A DNA stretch of 64,000 nucleotides from an uncultured Burkholderiales bacterium (GTDB lineage Bacteria; Pseudomonadota; Gammaproteobacteria; Burkholderiales; Burkholderiaceae_C): assembly GCA_903870145.1 (NCBI GenBank), contig CAIQBO010000030.1, forward strand, positions 87,897 through 151,896, given 5' to 3'. A model generated the notes under the pieces. The model did no database searches, was not told where the DNA came from, and was given only the letters and a program-made list of their open reading frames with translations. Both the position numbers and the translations under genes were made by a program. How positions within the stretch are numbered: the first letter of the stretch is position 1; each line of letters begins with the position of its first letter. Shown in pieces: positions 53,824-63,921 of this stretch.

Positions 53824-56800
53824 ATGTGGTTCACCCAAGTCAGTCTGAAAAATCCGGTCTTCGCGACCATGGTCATGCTCGCCTTTGTGGTGATGGGCTT
53901 TTTTGCTTTTCAAAATTTGAAGGTTGACCAGTTCCCCAATATCGATTTTCCTGTTGTTGTTGTTGTCACCGAATACCCCGGTGCATCACCTGAAATCGTT
54001 GAGAGTGAAGTTTCGAAAAAAATTGAAGAAGGCGTTAACTCGATCGCTGGCATCAACGCCCTGACTTCGCGCAGCTATGAAAATCAATCGGTGGTCGTGA
54101 TCGAGTTTCAGTTGCACATAGATGGGCGCAAAGCGGCCGATGACGTGCGCGAAAAAGTGGCCAGCATTCGCGCCAATTTACGCACCGAAGTCAAAGAGCC
54201 ACGCGTCATCCGTTTTGACCCTACCAGCAAGGCCATCTGGTCGCTGGCTGTGATCCCGGTGTCTGGTGAGAAAGGGCAAGCCCCCAGTCTGGTGGAGTTG
54301 ACCAATTGGTCCGAGCAAGTGTTGAAAAAGCGCCTAGAGAATGTGCGCGGCGTTGGCGCTGTCAACGTGCTGGGGGGCAGCCGGCGAGAGATCAACATCT
54401 ATTTGAAACCCGACGCCATGGAAGCCCTGGGTGTCAGCGCGGACCAAGTGGCCAATGCCGTGCGCAATGAAAACCAAGATTTGCCCGTCGGGGCGCTTCG
54501 CTCGTTCACCCAAGAGCGAGTGATTCAAGTTCTATCGCGCATGCAACGGCCTGAAGATTTTGGGCAAATCATTGTGGCGCGCAAAGGCAGCACACCGATC
54601 CGCTTGTCGCAAGTGGCCAGCGTGAAAGATGGCGCCCAAGAACTCGAGAACATGGCCTTGTACAACGGTGAGCGCACCTTGGTTTTGTCAGTCCAAAAAT
54701 CACAAGATGCCAACACCATTGAAGTGGTCGACAACCTGACTCGCCTTCTGCGAGATTTGCAAAAACAAGCACCCCCGGGCATTCGACTTGAACCGGTCTC
54801 AGACGGCTCGCGGCAAATCAGAGTGGCCGTTGACAATGTGCGTAAAACTTTGATCGAAGGCGCGCTCTTGACCATTTTGATCGTGTTTTTGTTTTTGAAT
54901 TCTTGGCGCTCCACCGTCATCACGGGCCTGACTTTGCCCATTTCTTTGATTGGCACATTCTGGTTCATGAGCCTGTTTGGCTTCACCATCAACATGATCA
55001 CTTTGATGGCTTTGTCTTTGTGCGTGGGCCTGCTGATTGACGACGCCATTGTGGTGCGAGAGAACATTGTGCGCCATGTTCAAATGGGGAAAAACAGCTT
55101 TGATGCTGCCATGCAAGGCACTCAAGAAATTGGCCTGGCCGTACTGGCCACCACCTTGTCCATCGTGGCGGTGTTTTTGCCCATTGGCTTTATGGAGGGC
55201 ATCATCGGAAAATTTTTCCATGAGTTCGGCATCACGATCGTTGCGGCGGTTTTGATCTCCATGTTTGTCAGCTTCACCTTGGACCCCATGCTCTCGAGCA
55301 TTTGGCACGACCCGAGCATTCACAAGCCGGGTCAGGCCGCCGCGCCTGAAAGCTTTTACGACAAAACCGTTGGCCGGGTGACGGCTTGGTTTGAGCGCAG
55401 CACCGAGCGCTTGGTTGATTTTTACCAGCACATGTTGTCCTGGGCGCTGGCGCATCAGAAAAGTACCGTGTTGATGGCCCTCGTGGTCTTTGTCAGCAGT
55501 TTATTCATGGTGCCGCTGCTGGGCACTGAGTTCATTCCCAAAGGCGATTACTCTGAAGCCACATTGAGCTTTCAAACACCTGTGGGCACCTCGCTTGAAA
55601 GCACTGCGATCAAAGCGCGGCAAGTCGAAGCCATCGTGCGCGAATTTCCTGAAATTCAATACACCTTGACGGGCATGAACACCCCTAACGCACAAGGCAA
55701 AAACAGCGCCAGCATCTACATGCGCTTTACAGATCGCACCCTGCGCAAGCGCACGGTCGAAGACATTGCCACATTGCTGCGCGAACGCTTGAGCCGCGTG
55801 GCTGGCATCACCGTCACGCATGTGGGAACCTTGGATTCTGTGGGCGGCAACAAGCAAATTGAGTTTTCTTTGCAAGGCCCGGACCAACGCGAATTGGAGC
55901 GCTTGACTTTGATCGCCATGGAAAAAATCAAAAAAATTCCAGGCTTGGTTGATTTGGACTCCAGCGTCAAAGCCAACAAACCCACCATTGGCATCACCGT
56001 GCTGCGTGAGTCGGCTTCCGACTTGGGCCTGAACGTGGCTAACTTGGCGGGTCCATTGCGCACCTTGGTTGCTGGTCAAATTGTGGGCAACTGGCGTGCG
56101 CCCGACGATCAGACTTACGACGTCAATGTGCGCCTGTCGCCAGATTTTCGCAACAGCCCTCAAGACTTGGAGCGCTTGCCTTTCAGTGTGACGATGCCGC
56201 TCGACGGCAGCACTCGCAATGTGCGCTTAGGGCAAGTCGCACAGGTCAATGAGACCACAGGTTCCAACCAAATCAACCGGCGCGATTTGATGCGCGAGGT
56301 GGCCATCAATGCCAACGCTTCGGGCCGCGCTGCAGGCGATATTTCCAATGACATCCGCAAAATTTTAGACAGCATGGCCATTCCACCGGGCTACCGCTAT
56401 CAATTTGGCGGCTCGACCAAAAGCATGACGGAATCTTTCAGTTATGCGATCACGGCCTTGATCATGGCCATTATTTTCATTTACATGATTTTGGCCAGCC
56501 AATTCAAAAGCTTCTTGCAACCTCTGGCCTTGATGACAGCTTTGCCACTGACCTTGATCGGTGTGGTTTTGTCGCTGCTGGCTTTTCGCTCAACGCTGTC
56601 GATGTTCTCCATCATCGGCGTGGTCATGCTCATGGGCTTGGTCACCAAAAATGCCATCTTGTTGGTGGACTTCACCATCCGCGCCCGTGAGGACAGCACC
56701 GGGCCTGATGGCGAATGGGTGCCTGGCCTTGGCCGCACCGAGGCTTTGCTGATGGCCGCCAAAGTGCGATTGCGCCCTATTTTGATGACCACCTTGGCCA

Positions 56801-57021
56801 TGATTTTCGGCATGATGCCCCTGGCTTTTGCTTTGACCGAGGGCTCTGAGCAGAGGTCCCCCATGGGCCAAGCTGTGATTGGCGGCGTGATCACCTCTTC
56901 CTTGCTGACCTTGGTGGTGGTGCCTGTGGTTTATTGCTACATGGACGACTTGGCTCAATCTATTCGCCGATTTTGGTCCGGGCCTGCTGACAGTCAGGCT
57001 AATTCAGGCCACAAACGGTAA
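53824..57021 (+). CDS. RND multidrug efflux permease (HAE1/AcrB type)
   Basis: 1065 aa with the twelve-segment RND topology. The N-terminus [20 protein letters not shown] and the second half ([21 protein letters not shown]) are typical. The proton-relay Asp406-Asp407 sit in [17 protein letters not shown], and the periplasmic porter domains carry [15 protein letters not shown]. Compared with AcrB the sequence is closer to MdtB/MdtC-like and betaproteobacterial pumps. ATG 53824 matches family starts; open frame upstream lies in the adaptor gene. Confidence 0.95.
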   Translation: MWFTQVSLKNPVFATMVMLAFVVMGFFAFQNLKVDQFPNIDFPVVVVVTEYPGASPEIVESEVSKKIEEGVNSIAGINALTSRSYENQSVVVIEFQLHIDGRKAADDVREKVASIRANLRTEVKEPRVIRFDPTSKAIWSLAVIPVSGEKGQAPSLVELTNWSEQVLKKRLENVRGVGAVNVLGGSRREINIYLKPDAMEALGVSADQVANAVRNENQDLPVGALRSFTQERVIQVLSRMQRPEDFGQIIVARKGSTPIRLSQVASVKDGAQELENMALYNGERTLVLSVQKSQDANTIEVVDNLTRLLRDLQKQAPPGIRLEPVSDGSRQIRVAVDNVRKTLIEGALLTILIVFLFLNSWRSTVITGLTLPISLIGTFWFMSLFGFTINMITLMALSLCVGLLIDDAIVVRENIVRHVQMGKNSFDAAMQGTQEIGLAVLATTLSIVAVFLPIGFMEGIIGKFFHEFGITIVAAVLISMFVSFTLDPMLSSIWHDPSIHKPGQAAAPESFYDKTVGRVTAWFERSTERLVDFYQHMLSWALAHQKSTVLMALVVFVSSLFMVPLLGTEFIPKGDYSEATLSFQTPVGTSLESTAIKARQVEAIVREFPEIQYTLTGMNTPNAQGKNSASIYMRFTDRTLRKRTVEDIATLLRERLSRVAGITVTHVGTLDSVGGNKQIEFSLQGPDQRELERLTLIAMEKIKKIPGLVDLDSSVKANKPTIGITVLRESASDLGLNVANLAGPLRTLVAGQIVGNWRAPDDQTYDVNVRLSPDFRNSPQDLERLPFSVTMPLDGSTRNVRLGQVAQVNETTGSNQINRRDLMREVAINANASGRAAGDISNDIRKILDSMAIPPGYRYQFGGSTKSMTESFSYAITALIMAIIFIYMILASQFKSFLQPLALMTALPLTLIGVVLSLLAFRSTLSMFSIIGVVMLMGLVTKNAILLVDFTIRAREDSTGPDGEWVPGLGRTEALLMAAKVRLRPILMTTLAMIFGMMPLAFALTEGSEQRSPMGQAVIGGVITSSLLTLVVVPVVYCYMDDLAQSIRRFWSGPADSQANSGHKR

Positions 57022-57060
57022 AATCAAGCAGAAATGAATACAATACCCCATGGAGTATAT

Positions 57061-57726
57061 ATGAACATCGAACAAGCACGCTTTAACATGATCGAGCAGC
57101 AAATTCGCCCTTGGGAGGTGCTGGATGCACAAATACTGAACCTGCTCAGCGTGGTCAAACGCGAAGATTTCGTGCCTCTGGCGCACAAAGCTTTGGCCTT
57201 TGTCGACATGGAAATCCCTTTGCAAGCACAAGGCACGTCGGGCCAAGTGATGTTGGCGCCCCGTGTGCAAGCGCGCTTACTGCAAGATTTGCACTTGCAG
57301 CAACAAGACAGCGTTTTGGAAATTGGCACCGGCTCGGGCTACATGGCCGCCTTGTTGGCACACCGTGCGGGCACGGTTTTAAGTTTGGAAATAGACCCCC
57401 AATTGGCCGAACAAGCCCGCAAAAATTTGCAAGCTGCTGGCATTGTCAACGTGCAAGTTCGTCAAGCTGACGGCAGCCAAGGTGCTGCAAATGATGGGCC
57501 CTTTGATGCCATCTTGCTCAGTGGTTCTGTGGCCCAAGTGCCCCAGTATCTGCTGGACCAACTCAAAGTAGGTGGCCGCTTGGCCGCCGTGGTGGGGCAA
57601 GAGCCCGTGATGCGCGCCTGCGTCATCACGCGCACTGGCGCGCAGGAATGGGCCACCAGCCAAGCTTGGGACACCGTGGCGCCGCGCCTACAAGGCTTCG
57701 CAGAACCCAGTGCCTTCAGCTTTTAA
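57061..57726 (+). CDS. pcm: protein-L-isoaspartate O-methyltransferase-like protein
   Basis: 221 aa SAM-dependent methyltransferase. Motif I is SVLEIGTGSGYMAALLA (about 84-100); motif post-I VLSLEIDP and FDAILLSG follow. The N-terminal part (NMIEQQIRPWEVLD, REDFVP) is the betaproteobacterial form that lacks the canonical SQP-type substrate loop of classical Pcm. GGAG lies 5 bases before the ATG. This gene, rhodanese and tolC usually travel together in Burkholderiales; the link to efflux is unexplained. Confidence 0.87.
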   Translation: MNIEQARFNMIEQQIRPWEVLDAQILNLLSVVKREDFVPLAHKALAFVDMEIPLQAQGTSGQVMLAPRVQARLLQDLHLQQQDSVLEIGTGSGYMAALLAHRAGTVLSLEIDPQLAEQARKNLQAAGIVNVQVRQADGSQGAANDGPFDAILLSGSVAQVPQYLLDQLKVGGRLAAVVGQEPVMRACVITRTGAQEWATSQAWDTVAPRLQGFAEPSAFSF

Positions 57727-57758
57727 TTATTCTTCAACACCATTGCCACTTCTGCAGC

Positions 57759-58097
57759 ATGCAACATATCAGCCCCGCACAATTTAACGAATGGACCGAA
57801 CAAGCCAGCCAGCAAGCCAAGCCTTTGGTGCTCGATGTGCGTGAAACTTGGGAATGTGAAGTTGCCAGCATCGCGCCTGTGGGATGTGAAGTTCAAATCA
57901 TGCCGATGCAAACCGTTCCAAACCGCTTGCATGAAATTGACCGCACCCGCCCTATTGCGTGCTTGTGCCACCATGGTGGCAGAAGTCAGCAAGTTGCCGC
58001 CTTCCTTGAGCATCAAGGCTTTGAGAACATCACCAACATCAGTGGTGGCATTCACGCTTGGTCTGCGCAAGTAGACGCCAGTATTCCGACTTATTGA
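57759..58097 (+). CDS. rhodanese-like sulphurtransferase
   Basis: 112 aa single rhodanese domain. The active-site loop is CLCHHGGRS with catalytic Cys70; NISGGIHAWS near the C-terminus is the family signature. The first segment LVLDVRETWECEVASI is also conserved. Cytoplasmic, no signal. It begins 32 bases after pcm and ends 46 bases before tolC. The specific sulphur acceptor is unknown. Confidence 0.92.
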   Translation: MQHISPAQFNEWTEQASQQAKPLVLDVRETWECEVASIAPVGCEVQIMPMQTVPNRLHEIDRTRPIACLCHHGGRSQQVAAFLEHQGFENITNISGGIHAWSAQVDASIPTY

Positions 58098-58143
58098 ACC
58101 GTTAAGATCACCCCTCTATTGATCGCTTTGCCGAAAGACTTCC

Positions 58144-59463
58144 ATGAATTTGCGCTTTCTTCCTTTGACATTGGCCATTTCGTCGGCCCTTTGCGGCGCA
58201 GCCCAAGCTCAAAGCTTGCTGTCCCTTTACGAAACTGCACGGGGTTATGACGCAACCTACAAGGCCTCGCAGTCGCAATACAACGCGAACTTGGCCAAGG
58301 GTGCGCAAGCTCGCGCCAGTTTGTTGCCCACTGCCAATTTGGGTGCCAACCTCAACCGCACCAACGTTGAATTAATTTCAGCCAACCAGACGGCCACCTC
58401 GCAAAGTCAATCGGCCACATTGAGCGCCAACCAACCTTTGTACCGGCCTGCCAATTTGGCAACGTATCGACAAGGCGAAAAACAACTCGAACTCGCCAGC
58501 ATTCAGTTAAAAGCTGCCGAGCAAGACCTGATCGTTCGCCTGAGTCAAACCTACTTCGATGTTTTGGCCTCACGTGAAAGTCTTGAATTTGTCAAAGCCC
58601 AAAAGGCCGCTGTCAGTGAACAATTGGCTGCAGCCAAGCGCAATTTTGAAGTCGGCACCTCGACCATCACCGATACCCGTGAAGCGCAGGCCCGCTTTGA
58701 CTTGGTCTTGGCACAAGAAATTGCAGCTGACAACGATTTACGCATCAAGGGCTTGGCACTGAACCAACTGGTGGGCTTGAACAACATTGAGCCCAAAGGC
58801 TTGTCGCCCAAAGCCAACTTAACGAGGCCTGACCTTCAAAATGTAGATCAATGGGTGCAGCAATCTTCCGAGCAACACCCCAATGTGATTCAAAGCCGTG
58901 TGGCCTTGGAGATTGCCAAACTGGAAACCACCAAAGCCGAAGCCGGCCACAAACCCACGCTCGATTTGGTAGCGTCGTATGCGCCTATTCGCTATAAAGA
59001 TGGCAAGGGCATCAACACCTCTCAAATTGACACCAACAGCGCCAGCTTGACCTTGGCCTTGAACATACCTTTGTTTGCCGGCTTTGCCACGCAAAACCGC
59101 ATCAAAGAAACGGTGGCCTTGGAAGAAAAAGCCCGCTCTGATTTAGACGCTGCTGAGCGCGCCGTGGCGCAAGCTACACGCACCGCTTTCTATGGCGTGC
59201 AATCAGGCTTGGGGCAAGTCAATGCATTGCAAGCAGCCGAGGCTTCGAGCCAAAGTGCTTTGGACGCCAACAAACTGGGCTACCAAGTGGGCGTTCGCAT
59301 CAACATCGATGTGCTCAACAGCCAAAGTCAGCTGTTCCAAACCAAACGTGATTTGGCCAAAGCGCGTTACGACGTGCTGATGGGGCAACTCAAATTGCGC
59401 CAAGCCAGTGGCACGTTGTCGCAGGTCGATCTGTCCAACATCAACGCTTTGCTCAACCCTTGA
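58144..59463 (+). CDS. tolC: TolC-family outer-membrane efflux protein
   Basis: 439 aa. Signal peptide (LAISSALCGAAQAQS) and two repeated OEP halves: ETARGYDATYKASQSQ and later QSGLGQVNALQAAE with LGYQVGVRINIDVLNSQSQLFQTKRDLA. It forms the outer channel for RND, ABC and type I systems. It completes the TetR-adaptor-permease cluster, though pcm and rhodanese intervene. Confidence 0.95.
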   Translation: MNLRFLPLTLAISSALCGAAQAQSLLSLYETARGYDATYKASQSQYNANLAKGAQARASLLPTANLGANLNRTNVELISANQTATSQSQSATLSANQPLYRPANLATYRQGEKQLELASIQLKAAEQDLIVRLSQTYFDVLASRESLEFVKAQKAAVSEQLAAAKRNFEVGTSTITDTREAQARFDLVLAQEIAADNDLRIKGLALNQLVGLNNIEPKGLSPKANLTRPDLQNVDQWVQQSSEQHPNVIQSRVALEIAKLETTKAEAGHKPTLDLVASYAPIRYKDGKGINTSQIDTNSASLTLALNIPLFAGFATQNRIKETVALEEKARSDLDAAERAVAQATRTAFYGVQSGLGQVNALQAAEASSQSALDANKLGYQVGVRINIDVLNSQSQLFQTKRDLAKARYDVLMGQLKLRQASGTLSQVDLSNINALLNP

Positions 59464-59470
59464 AACAACT

Positions 59471-59503
59471 GCGCAATTGCAAGCACTAAGCTTTTAATTG
59501 CGC
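59471..59503. terminator. hairpin between convergent tolC and waaA
   Basis: GCGCAATT (59471-59478) pairs with AATTGCGC (59496-59503); inside, AAGC pairs with GCTT. The minus-strand waaA stop (59486-59488) is within the loop. This should stop transcription of both genes. Confidence 0.65.
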
Positions 59504-60832
59504 CAAGCGAAGCCGCACCGCTTGCGCTGTGCGCTGCGTAGCCCCACCGAATTGTTGCGCAAAGGCTTGGGCCTGAAGGCCCCGCTCCACCAGCGCCTGA
59601 GGCGCTTGCAACCAGTCCATGGCCACTTGCACAGCGGCCAACAAATTGTCAACCTGCACGGCCGCCCCTGCCTCTTGCGCACTTGAGGCCACTTGTGCAA
59701 AGTTAAACGTGTGCGGCCCCATCACAACGGGGCATGCGCATGCCGCAGCCTCGATTAAATTTTGCCCACCCAGGGGCTCGAAACTCCCTCCGAGCAAAGC
59801 CACATCGGCCATGCTGTAGTAAAGCGACATCTCCCCCATGCTGTCGCCCAAGGCAATGTCGCCCTCTTGCAAGGCCTGCGCTGGGCCTTGGTGCCATGCA
59901 CTGCGCCGAGAGACCTTCAAGCCCTGCGCTTGCAGCAGGGCTTGAACTTGTGCCACGCGCTGTGGGTGCCTGGGAACAATCAGCCATTGAACGCATGGGT
60001 GCGCCGGCCCTTGTGCCGCATCTTGTCCCACCACGGGTGCTTGTTGAACCTGCGCTTGAAGAACTTGCCAAGCTTTTAACCAAGCTGCCTCTTCGCCTTC
60101 ACGCGAACTGGCCAGCATCACCACGGGGCGCTTCAGGGCCCGCCGCCAAGCTTGTCCTTGCGCCACTTGCCCAGCGTCGGCCTGCGCATCAAATTTGAGA
60201 TTGCCCAAAACACCTTGCACCGACGCGCCCAATTGCTGCAAGCGCTGCGCGTCAGTGTCGGTTTGCGCCCAAACGCCTTGCAAACCCGCATAGGCTGGCC
60301 TTAAAAGCGTTGGCCACCTCAAAGCTTGACGCATCGATTTTTCGCTCATGCGCGCATTCAAAAGCATCAAGGGAATTTGCCTCTCAGCACACTGCGCCAC
60401 CCACTGGGGCCAGACTTCGGTTTCAAGCAGCAAGCCCACACGGGGTTGGAAATGCGTTAAAAATCGGGCCACAATTTCAGGGCTGTCCCAGGGCTGCCAA
60501 ACTTGCACATCGCCCTCTTGCAACAAGTGCATGCCTTCGCTGCGCCCGGTTGCCGTGCCATGGGTGAGCAGCAAGCGCATGCCAGGAAACTCGGCCCGCA
60601 AACCTTGGAGCAAAATTCCTGCTGTGCGTGACTCCCCCAAAGAGACGCCGTGCACCCAAATCAAGTCACTTTGCGGCCCTTGGGTGTAGTGGCCAAAGCG
60701 TTCCGGGATATGTTGGCCATACAAGGCCTCGGCCTTGGCACGGCGCTTGAGTTTCAGGTGCAGCAAGGGCTGCGCAGCCCGCATCAAAACACTGTAAAGC
60801 CACAAAGAGAACTTGGCTTTGAAGTCGCGCAT
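59486..60832 (-). CDS. waaA: 3-deoxy-D-manno-octulosonic acid transferase (Kdo transferase)
   Basis: 448 aa GT30 enzyme that adds Kdo to lipid IVA in lipopolysaccharide core synthesis. Family segments: ERFGHYTQGPQSDLIWVHGVSLGES, LLLTHGTATGR and LLETEVWPQWV near the active-site Glu; C-terminal LGGSFEPLGGQNLIEAA. An N-terminal hydrophobic stretch anchors it to the inner membrane. It starts three bases after the phosphomannomutase gene stop, which suggests an LPS/sugar-nucleotide operon. Confidence 0.96.
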   Translation of the reverse strand: MRDFKAKFSLWLYSVLMRAAQPLLHLKLKRRAKAEALYGQHIPERFGHYTQGPQSDLIWVHGVSLGESRTAGILLQGLRAEFPGMRLLLTHGTATGRSEGMHLLQEGDVQVWQPWDSPEIVARFLTHFQPRVGLLLETEVWPQWVAQCAERQIPLMLLNARMSEKSMRQALRWPTLLRPAYAGLQGVWAQTDTDAQRLQQLGASVQGVLGNLKFDAQADAGQVAQGQAWRRALKRPVVMLASSREGEEAAWLKAWQVLQAQVQQAPVVGQDAAQGPAHPCVQWLIVPRHPQRVAQVQALLQAQGLKVSRRSAWHQGPAQALQEGDIALGDSMGEMSLYYSMADVALLGGSFEPLGGQNLIEAAACACPVVMGPHTFNFAQVASSAQEAGAAVQVDNLLAAVQVAMDWLQAPQALVERGLQAQAFAQQFGGATQRTAQAVRLRLAQLKA

Positions 60833-60835
60833 TTT

Positions 60836-62239
60836 TCAGTGCGCGGCGGACTGCACAGCCGCATCGGGCTTGACCGTGCGCAGCAAAGTCATCATATCGT
60901 GCTCGATGCGTTGCAAGGCCTGCGGCGTATGTCCTTCGAAACGCAAGACCAATACAGGTGTGGTGTTAGATGCACGAATCAAACCAAAGCCATCGGGCCA
61001 ATCGACTCTGAGGCCATCGATGTCGGAGATTTGCGCAGGAGCCACCAATGCGGCACCCGCCACTTTCAATAATTTTTGCGTCACGCTGTGCGGTTCTCCC
61101 TCTTGGCACGGCACATTCAACTCGGGGGTGCAGTGACTGGTGGGCAAGGCTTGCAAAACAGCATTGGCATCCGGGCTCTTGCTGACAATTTCCAGCAAAC
61201 GACAACCCGCGTAGGTGCCATCGTCAAAGCCATACCAACGCTCTTTGAAAAAAATGTGTCCGCTCATCTCGCCGCCCAAAGGCGCTTGCCCACCGGCGGC
61301 CTCGATCGCCTTCATTTTGGCCTTGATGAGTGAGTGACCCGTTTTGTACATCAAGGCTTGTCCGCCTGCCGCGCGGATGGCCGGTGCCAAGCGCTGTGAA
61401 CACTTCACATCAAACAAAATTGTGCCATTGGGCACGCGGCTGAGCACATCTTGCGCAAACAACTGCATTTGCCGATCAGGGTAGATGGTCTCTCCATCGC
61501 GCGTGACGATGCCCAAACGGTCGCCGTCACCATCAAAAGCCAAGCCCAATTCAGCACCTGAACTTTTCAAGGCGGCAATCAGATCTTGCAAGTTCTCTGG
61601 CTTGCTCGGGTCGGGGTGATGATTGGGGAAATTGCCATCGACTTCGCTGAACAATTCAATCACCTCGCAGCCAATGGCTCTGAAGATGCCGGGGGCGGTG
61701 GCCCCTGCAATGCCATTGCCCGAATCCACCACAATTTTCATGGGCCGAGTCAAATGAATGTCCGAAACAATTCGGGCTGTGTAAGCAGCCAACACATCTC
61801 GCGCTTGGACACTGCCGCCGCCCTTGAGCACCCAAGTTTCGTCGGTCATCATTTGACGCAGAGCTTGAATTTCGTCGCCATACACGGCGCGCCCACCCAA
61901 CACCATTTTGAAACCGTTGTCATCTTTGGGGTTGTGACTGCCGGTGACTTGAATGCCGCTGTCGCACAAGGTGTGCGCCGCAAAATACAGCATGGGCGTG
62001 GTGGTCAAACCCACGTCGATCACCTGCACGCCTGCGGCCTTCAAGCCACGCATCAAGGCCTGCGACAAAACCAGGCCACTCAAACGACCGTCGCGCCCCA
62101 CGGCCACGGTGGCGCGGCCTTCAGCCAGCGCCAAGGTGCCAAAGGCTTTGCCCAAACCTTCGGCCAAGGCTTCGTCCAGGGTTTTGGGAAAGGTTCCCCG
62201 AATGTCATAAGCCTTGAAAATAGAAGCTGTGATTTGCAT
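60836..62239 (-). CDS. phosphomannomutase/phosphoglucomutase
   Basis: 467 aa alpha-D-phosphohexomutase (AlgC/ManB type). SIFKAYDIRGTFPKTLDEA begins the fold; the phosphoserine is Ser101 in TGSHNPKDDNGF; the Mg loop is DGDGDR (236-241); sugar-binding GGEMSGHIFFKE and the C-terminal phosphate loop (RASNTTPVLVLRFEGHT) follow. Supplies mannose- or glucose-1-phosphate for LPS and exopolysaccharide. ATG 62239 is chosen from family alignment; the longer open frame upstream has a non-homologous leader. Confidence 0.94.
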   Translation of the reverse strand: MQITASIFKAYDIRGTFPKTLDEALAEGLGKAFGTLALAEGRATVAVGRDGRLSGLVLSQALMRGLKAAGVQVIDVGLTTTPMLYFAAHTLCDSGIQVTGSHNPKDDNGFKMVLGGRAVYGDEIQALRQMMTDETWVLKGGGSVQARDVLAAYTARIVSDIHLTRPMKIVVDSGNGIAGATAPGIFRAIGCEVIELFSEVDGNFPNHHPDPSKPENLQDLIAALKSSGAELGLAFDGDGDRLGIVTRDGETIYPDRQMQLFAQDVLSRVPNGTILFDVKCSQRLAPAIRAAGGQALMYKTGHSLIKAKMKAIEAAGGQAPLGGEMSGHIFFKERWYGFDDGTYAGCRLLEIVSKSPDANAVLQALPTSHCTPELNVPCQEGEPHSVTQKLLKVAGAALVAPAQISDIDGLRVDWPDGFGLIRASNTTPVLVLRFEGHTPQALQRIEHDMMTLLRTVKPDAAVQSAAH

Positions 62240-62399
62240 GTTGAAAATTCCCGTATCGCTGGTAGTGAGCCCTTTGGGCATGGCTGATTGACAAGGAGTT
62301 GGCCAGGTGCCAGTCAGCCCCGAAGTGGCCTGTGCATTGTAGGCTCCCTGCTGATTGGCCAAGCCTGAACACAAGCAGAAAATCCGGTAGCATGGGGGC

Positions 62400-62954
62400 A
62401 TGCGTTTTCATTCTCAAACTGTCTACACCCTGACCCCCAGCCCACTTGGCCCGATCACCTTGGCTGCCAGCCCGGCTGGCCTCTGTGGCATTTGGTTTGA
62501 AGACCAGCAGCACAGGCCGGACATGGCCCTTTGGCGCACTGAGCCCGATCATCCCGTCCTGAAAAAAGTGCACACCCTGTTGTCCGGTTTTTTCGCGCAT
62601 TCAGATGTGAAAAAATTATCTCAACTGCACCTGCCATTCGACCTTCAGCTAGGCAGTTCTTTCCAACAATCAGTCTGGCAAGCATTGCAAAAAATACCTG
62701 CCGGCACAACCTGCTCTTATGCCGAGTTGGCGCAAGCCATCGGCAAGCCCCGTGCAGTCAGAGCTGTCGGCAGCGCCATTGGGCGCAACCCCATCAGCAT
62801 TTTGATCCCTTGCCACCGCGTGATCGGCAGTCGCGGCAACTTAACGGGTTATGCCGGCGGTCTGTGGCGCAAAGAAGCTTTGCTCAAGTTGGAAGCATCG
62901 GGTTCACAAAAAATTGTGAAGCAAGCCCTGTTCGATCAGGCCTTGGCTGCATGA
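62400..62954 (+). CDS. ogt: methylated-DNA--protein-cysteine methyltransferase (O6-alkylguanine repair)
   Basis: 184 aa. The active site IPCHRVIGS has methyl-acceptor Cys138, with the Asn/Arg helix upstream (RAVGSAIGRNP) and GYAGGLWRKEALLKLE after. It repairs O6-methylguanine by irreversible transfer. It is Ogt-like rather than the Ada fusion. The stop overlaps the start of the transporter by four bases. Confidence 0.95.
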   Translation: MRFHSQTVYTLTPSPLGPITLAASPAGLCGIWFEDQQHRPDMALWRTEPDHPVLKKVHTLLSGFFAHSDVKKLSQLHLPFDLQLGSSFQQSVWQALQKIPAGTTCSYAELAQAIGKPRAVRAVGSAIGRNPISILIPCHRVIGSRGNLTGYAGGLWRKEALLKLEASGSQKIVKQALFDQALAA

Positions 62955-63910
62955 AACACATCGACAGCCCAAGGCTTGCATCACCCTTGACCCCTGCCCT
63001 TGAATTTGCATCCAAGCCGTGGCTGTTTGATTTTTTTTTACTGGGCGCATTGTGGGGTTCATCATTTTTATTCATGCGTTTGGGCGCCTCTGAATTTAGC
63101 CCCATTGCCACGGCCTTTGTTCGGGTTTGCGTGGCAGCCCTATTCTTGTTGCCACTCATGCTGTGGCAAGGTCACAAAGCCGTATTCAATGAAAACTGGC
63201 GGTTGACTTTTTCTGTGGGCGTGGTCAACTCAGCTTTGCCATTTTCTTTTTTTGCCTATGCTGTCATGCACATCAGCACCGGGCTGTCCTCGATCTTGAA
63301 CGCGGCAGTGCCCTTGTTTGCTGCGCTTGTGGCCTGGCTTTGGTTAGGCGATCGCTTGACAACTTGGCGAGTGCTGGGTTTGTGCATTGGTTTCTTAGGG
63401 GTACTGTTGCTAGCAGGCGACCAAACAGGTTTTCAAATTTGGGGTCAAGCTGGCACCCCCCATTCGCCACCTGATACGCACCAATTCACCGCTGTCGTTG
63501 CCTGCATGGCTGCCACACTTTGCTATGCCCTTTCTGCCAGCTTCACGAAGCGGCACCTGCCCAGCCTGCCTCCTTTGGTGATTGCCACCGGCAGTCAATG
63601 CGGCGGCGCATTGGCTTTGGCGCTGCCGGCCCTGTGGGGGATGCCCAACACCATGCCCAGCCTACAGGCAATACTGGCTTTGTCATTTTTGGGCGTGGCC
63701 TGCACCGGCATTGCCTACGTGCTTTACTTTCGATTGATTGCCCGAGCCGGCCCAGCACGGGCTTTGACTGTGACTTTCTTAATCCCCGTGTTTGCGATCA
63801 CTTACGGCGTGGTTTTTTTGGGAGAAAAAGTCACACTCAATATGCTCTTGTTTACTGGAGTCATTATTTTCGGAACCGCACTGTCAAGCGGTTCGATCAA
63901 GAAAAAGTGA
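62951..63910 (+). CDS. EamA/DMT-family transporter
   Basis: 319 aa with about ten hydrophobic segments in two EamA repeats: FFLLGALWGSSFLFMRLGAS in the first and LALSFLGVACTGIAYVLYF in the second. The exported metabolite is unknown; YdcZ/RhaT-like proteins export amino acids or drugs. ATG 62951 overlaps the ogt stop (ATGA), deciding the start; frame upstream is in ogt. Confidence 0.9.
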   Translation: MKHIDSPRLASPLTPALEFASKPWLFDFFLLGALWGSSFLFMRLGASEFSPIATAFVRVCVAALFLLPLMLWQGHKAVFNENWRLTFSVGVVNSALPFSFFAYAVMHISTGLSSILNAAVPLFAALVAWLWLGDRLTTWRVLGLCIGFLGVLLLAGDQTGFQIWGQAGTPHSPPDTHQFTAVVACMAATLCYALSASFTKRHLPSLPPLVIATGSQCGGALALALPALWGMPNTMPSLQAILALSFLGVACTGIAYVLYFRLIARAGPARALTVTFLIPVFAITYGVVFLGEKVTLNMLLFTGVIIFGTALSSGSIKKK

Positions 63911-63921
63911 AATAATGAGGG

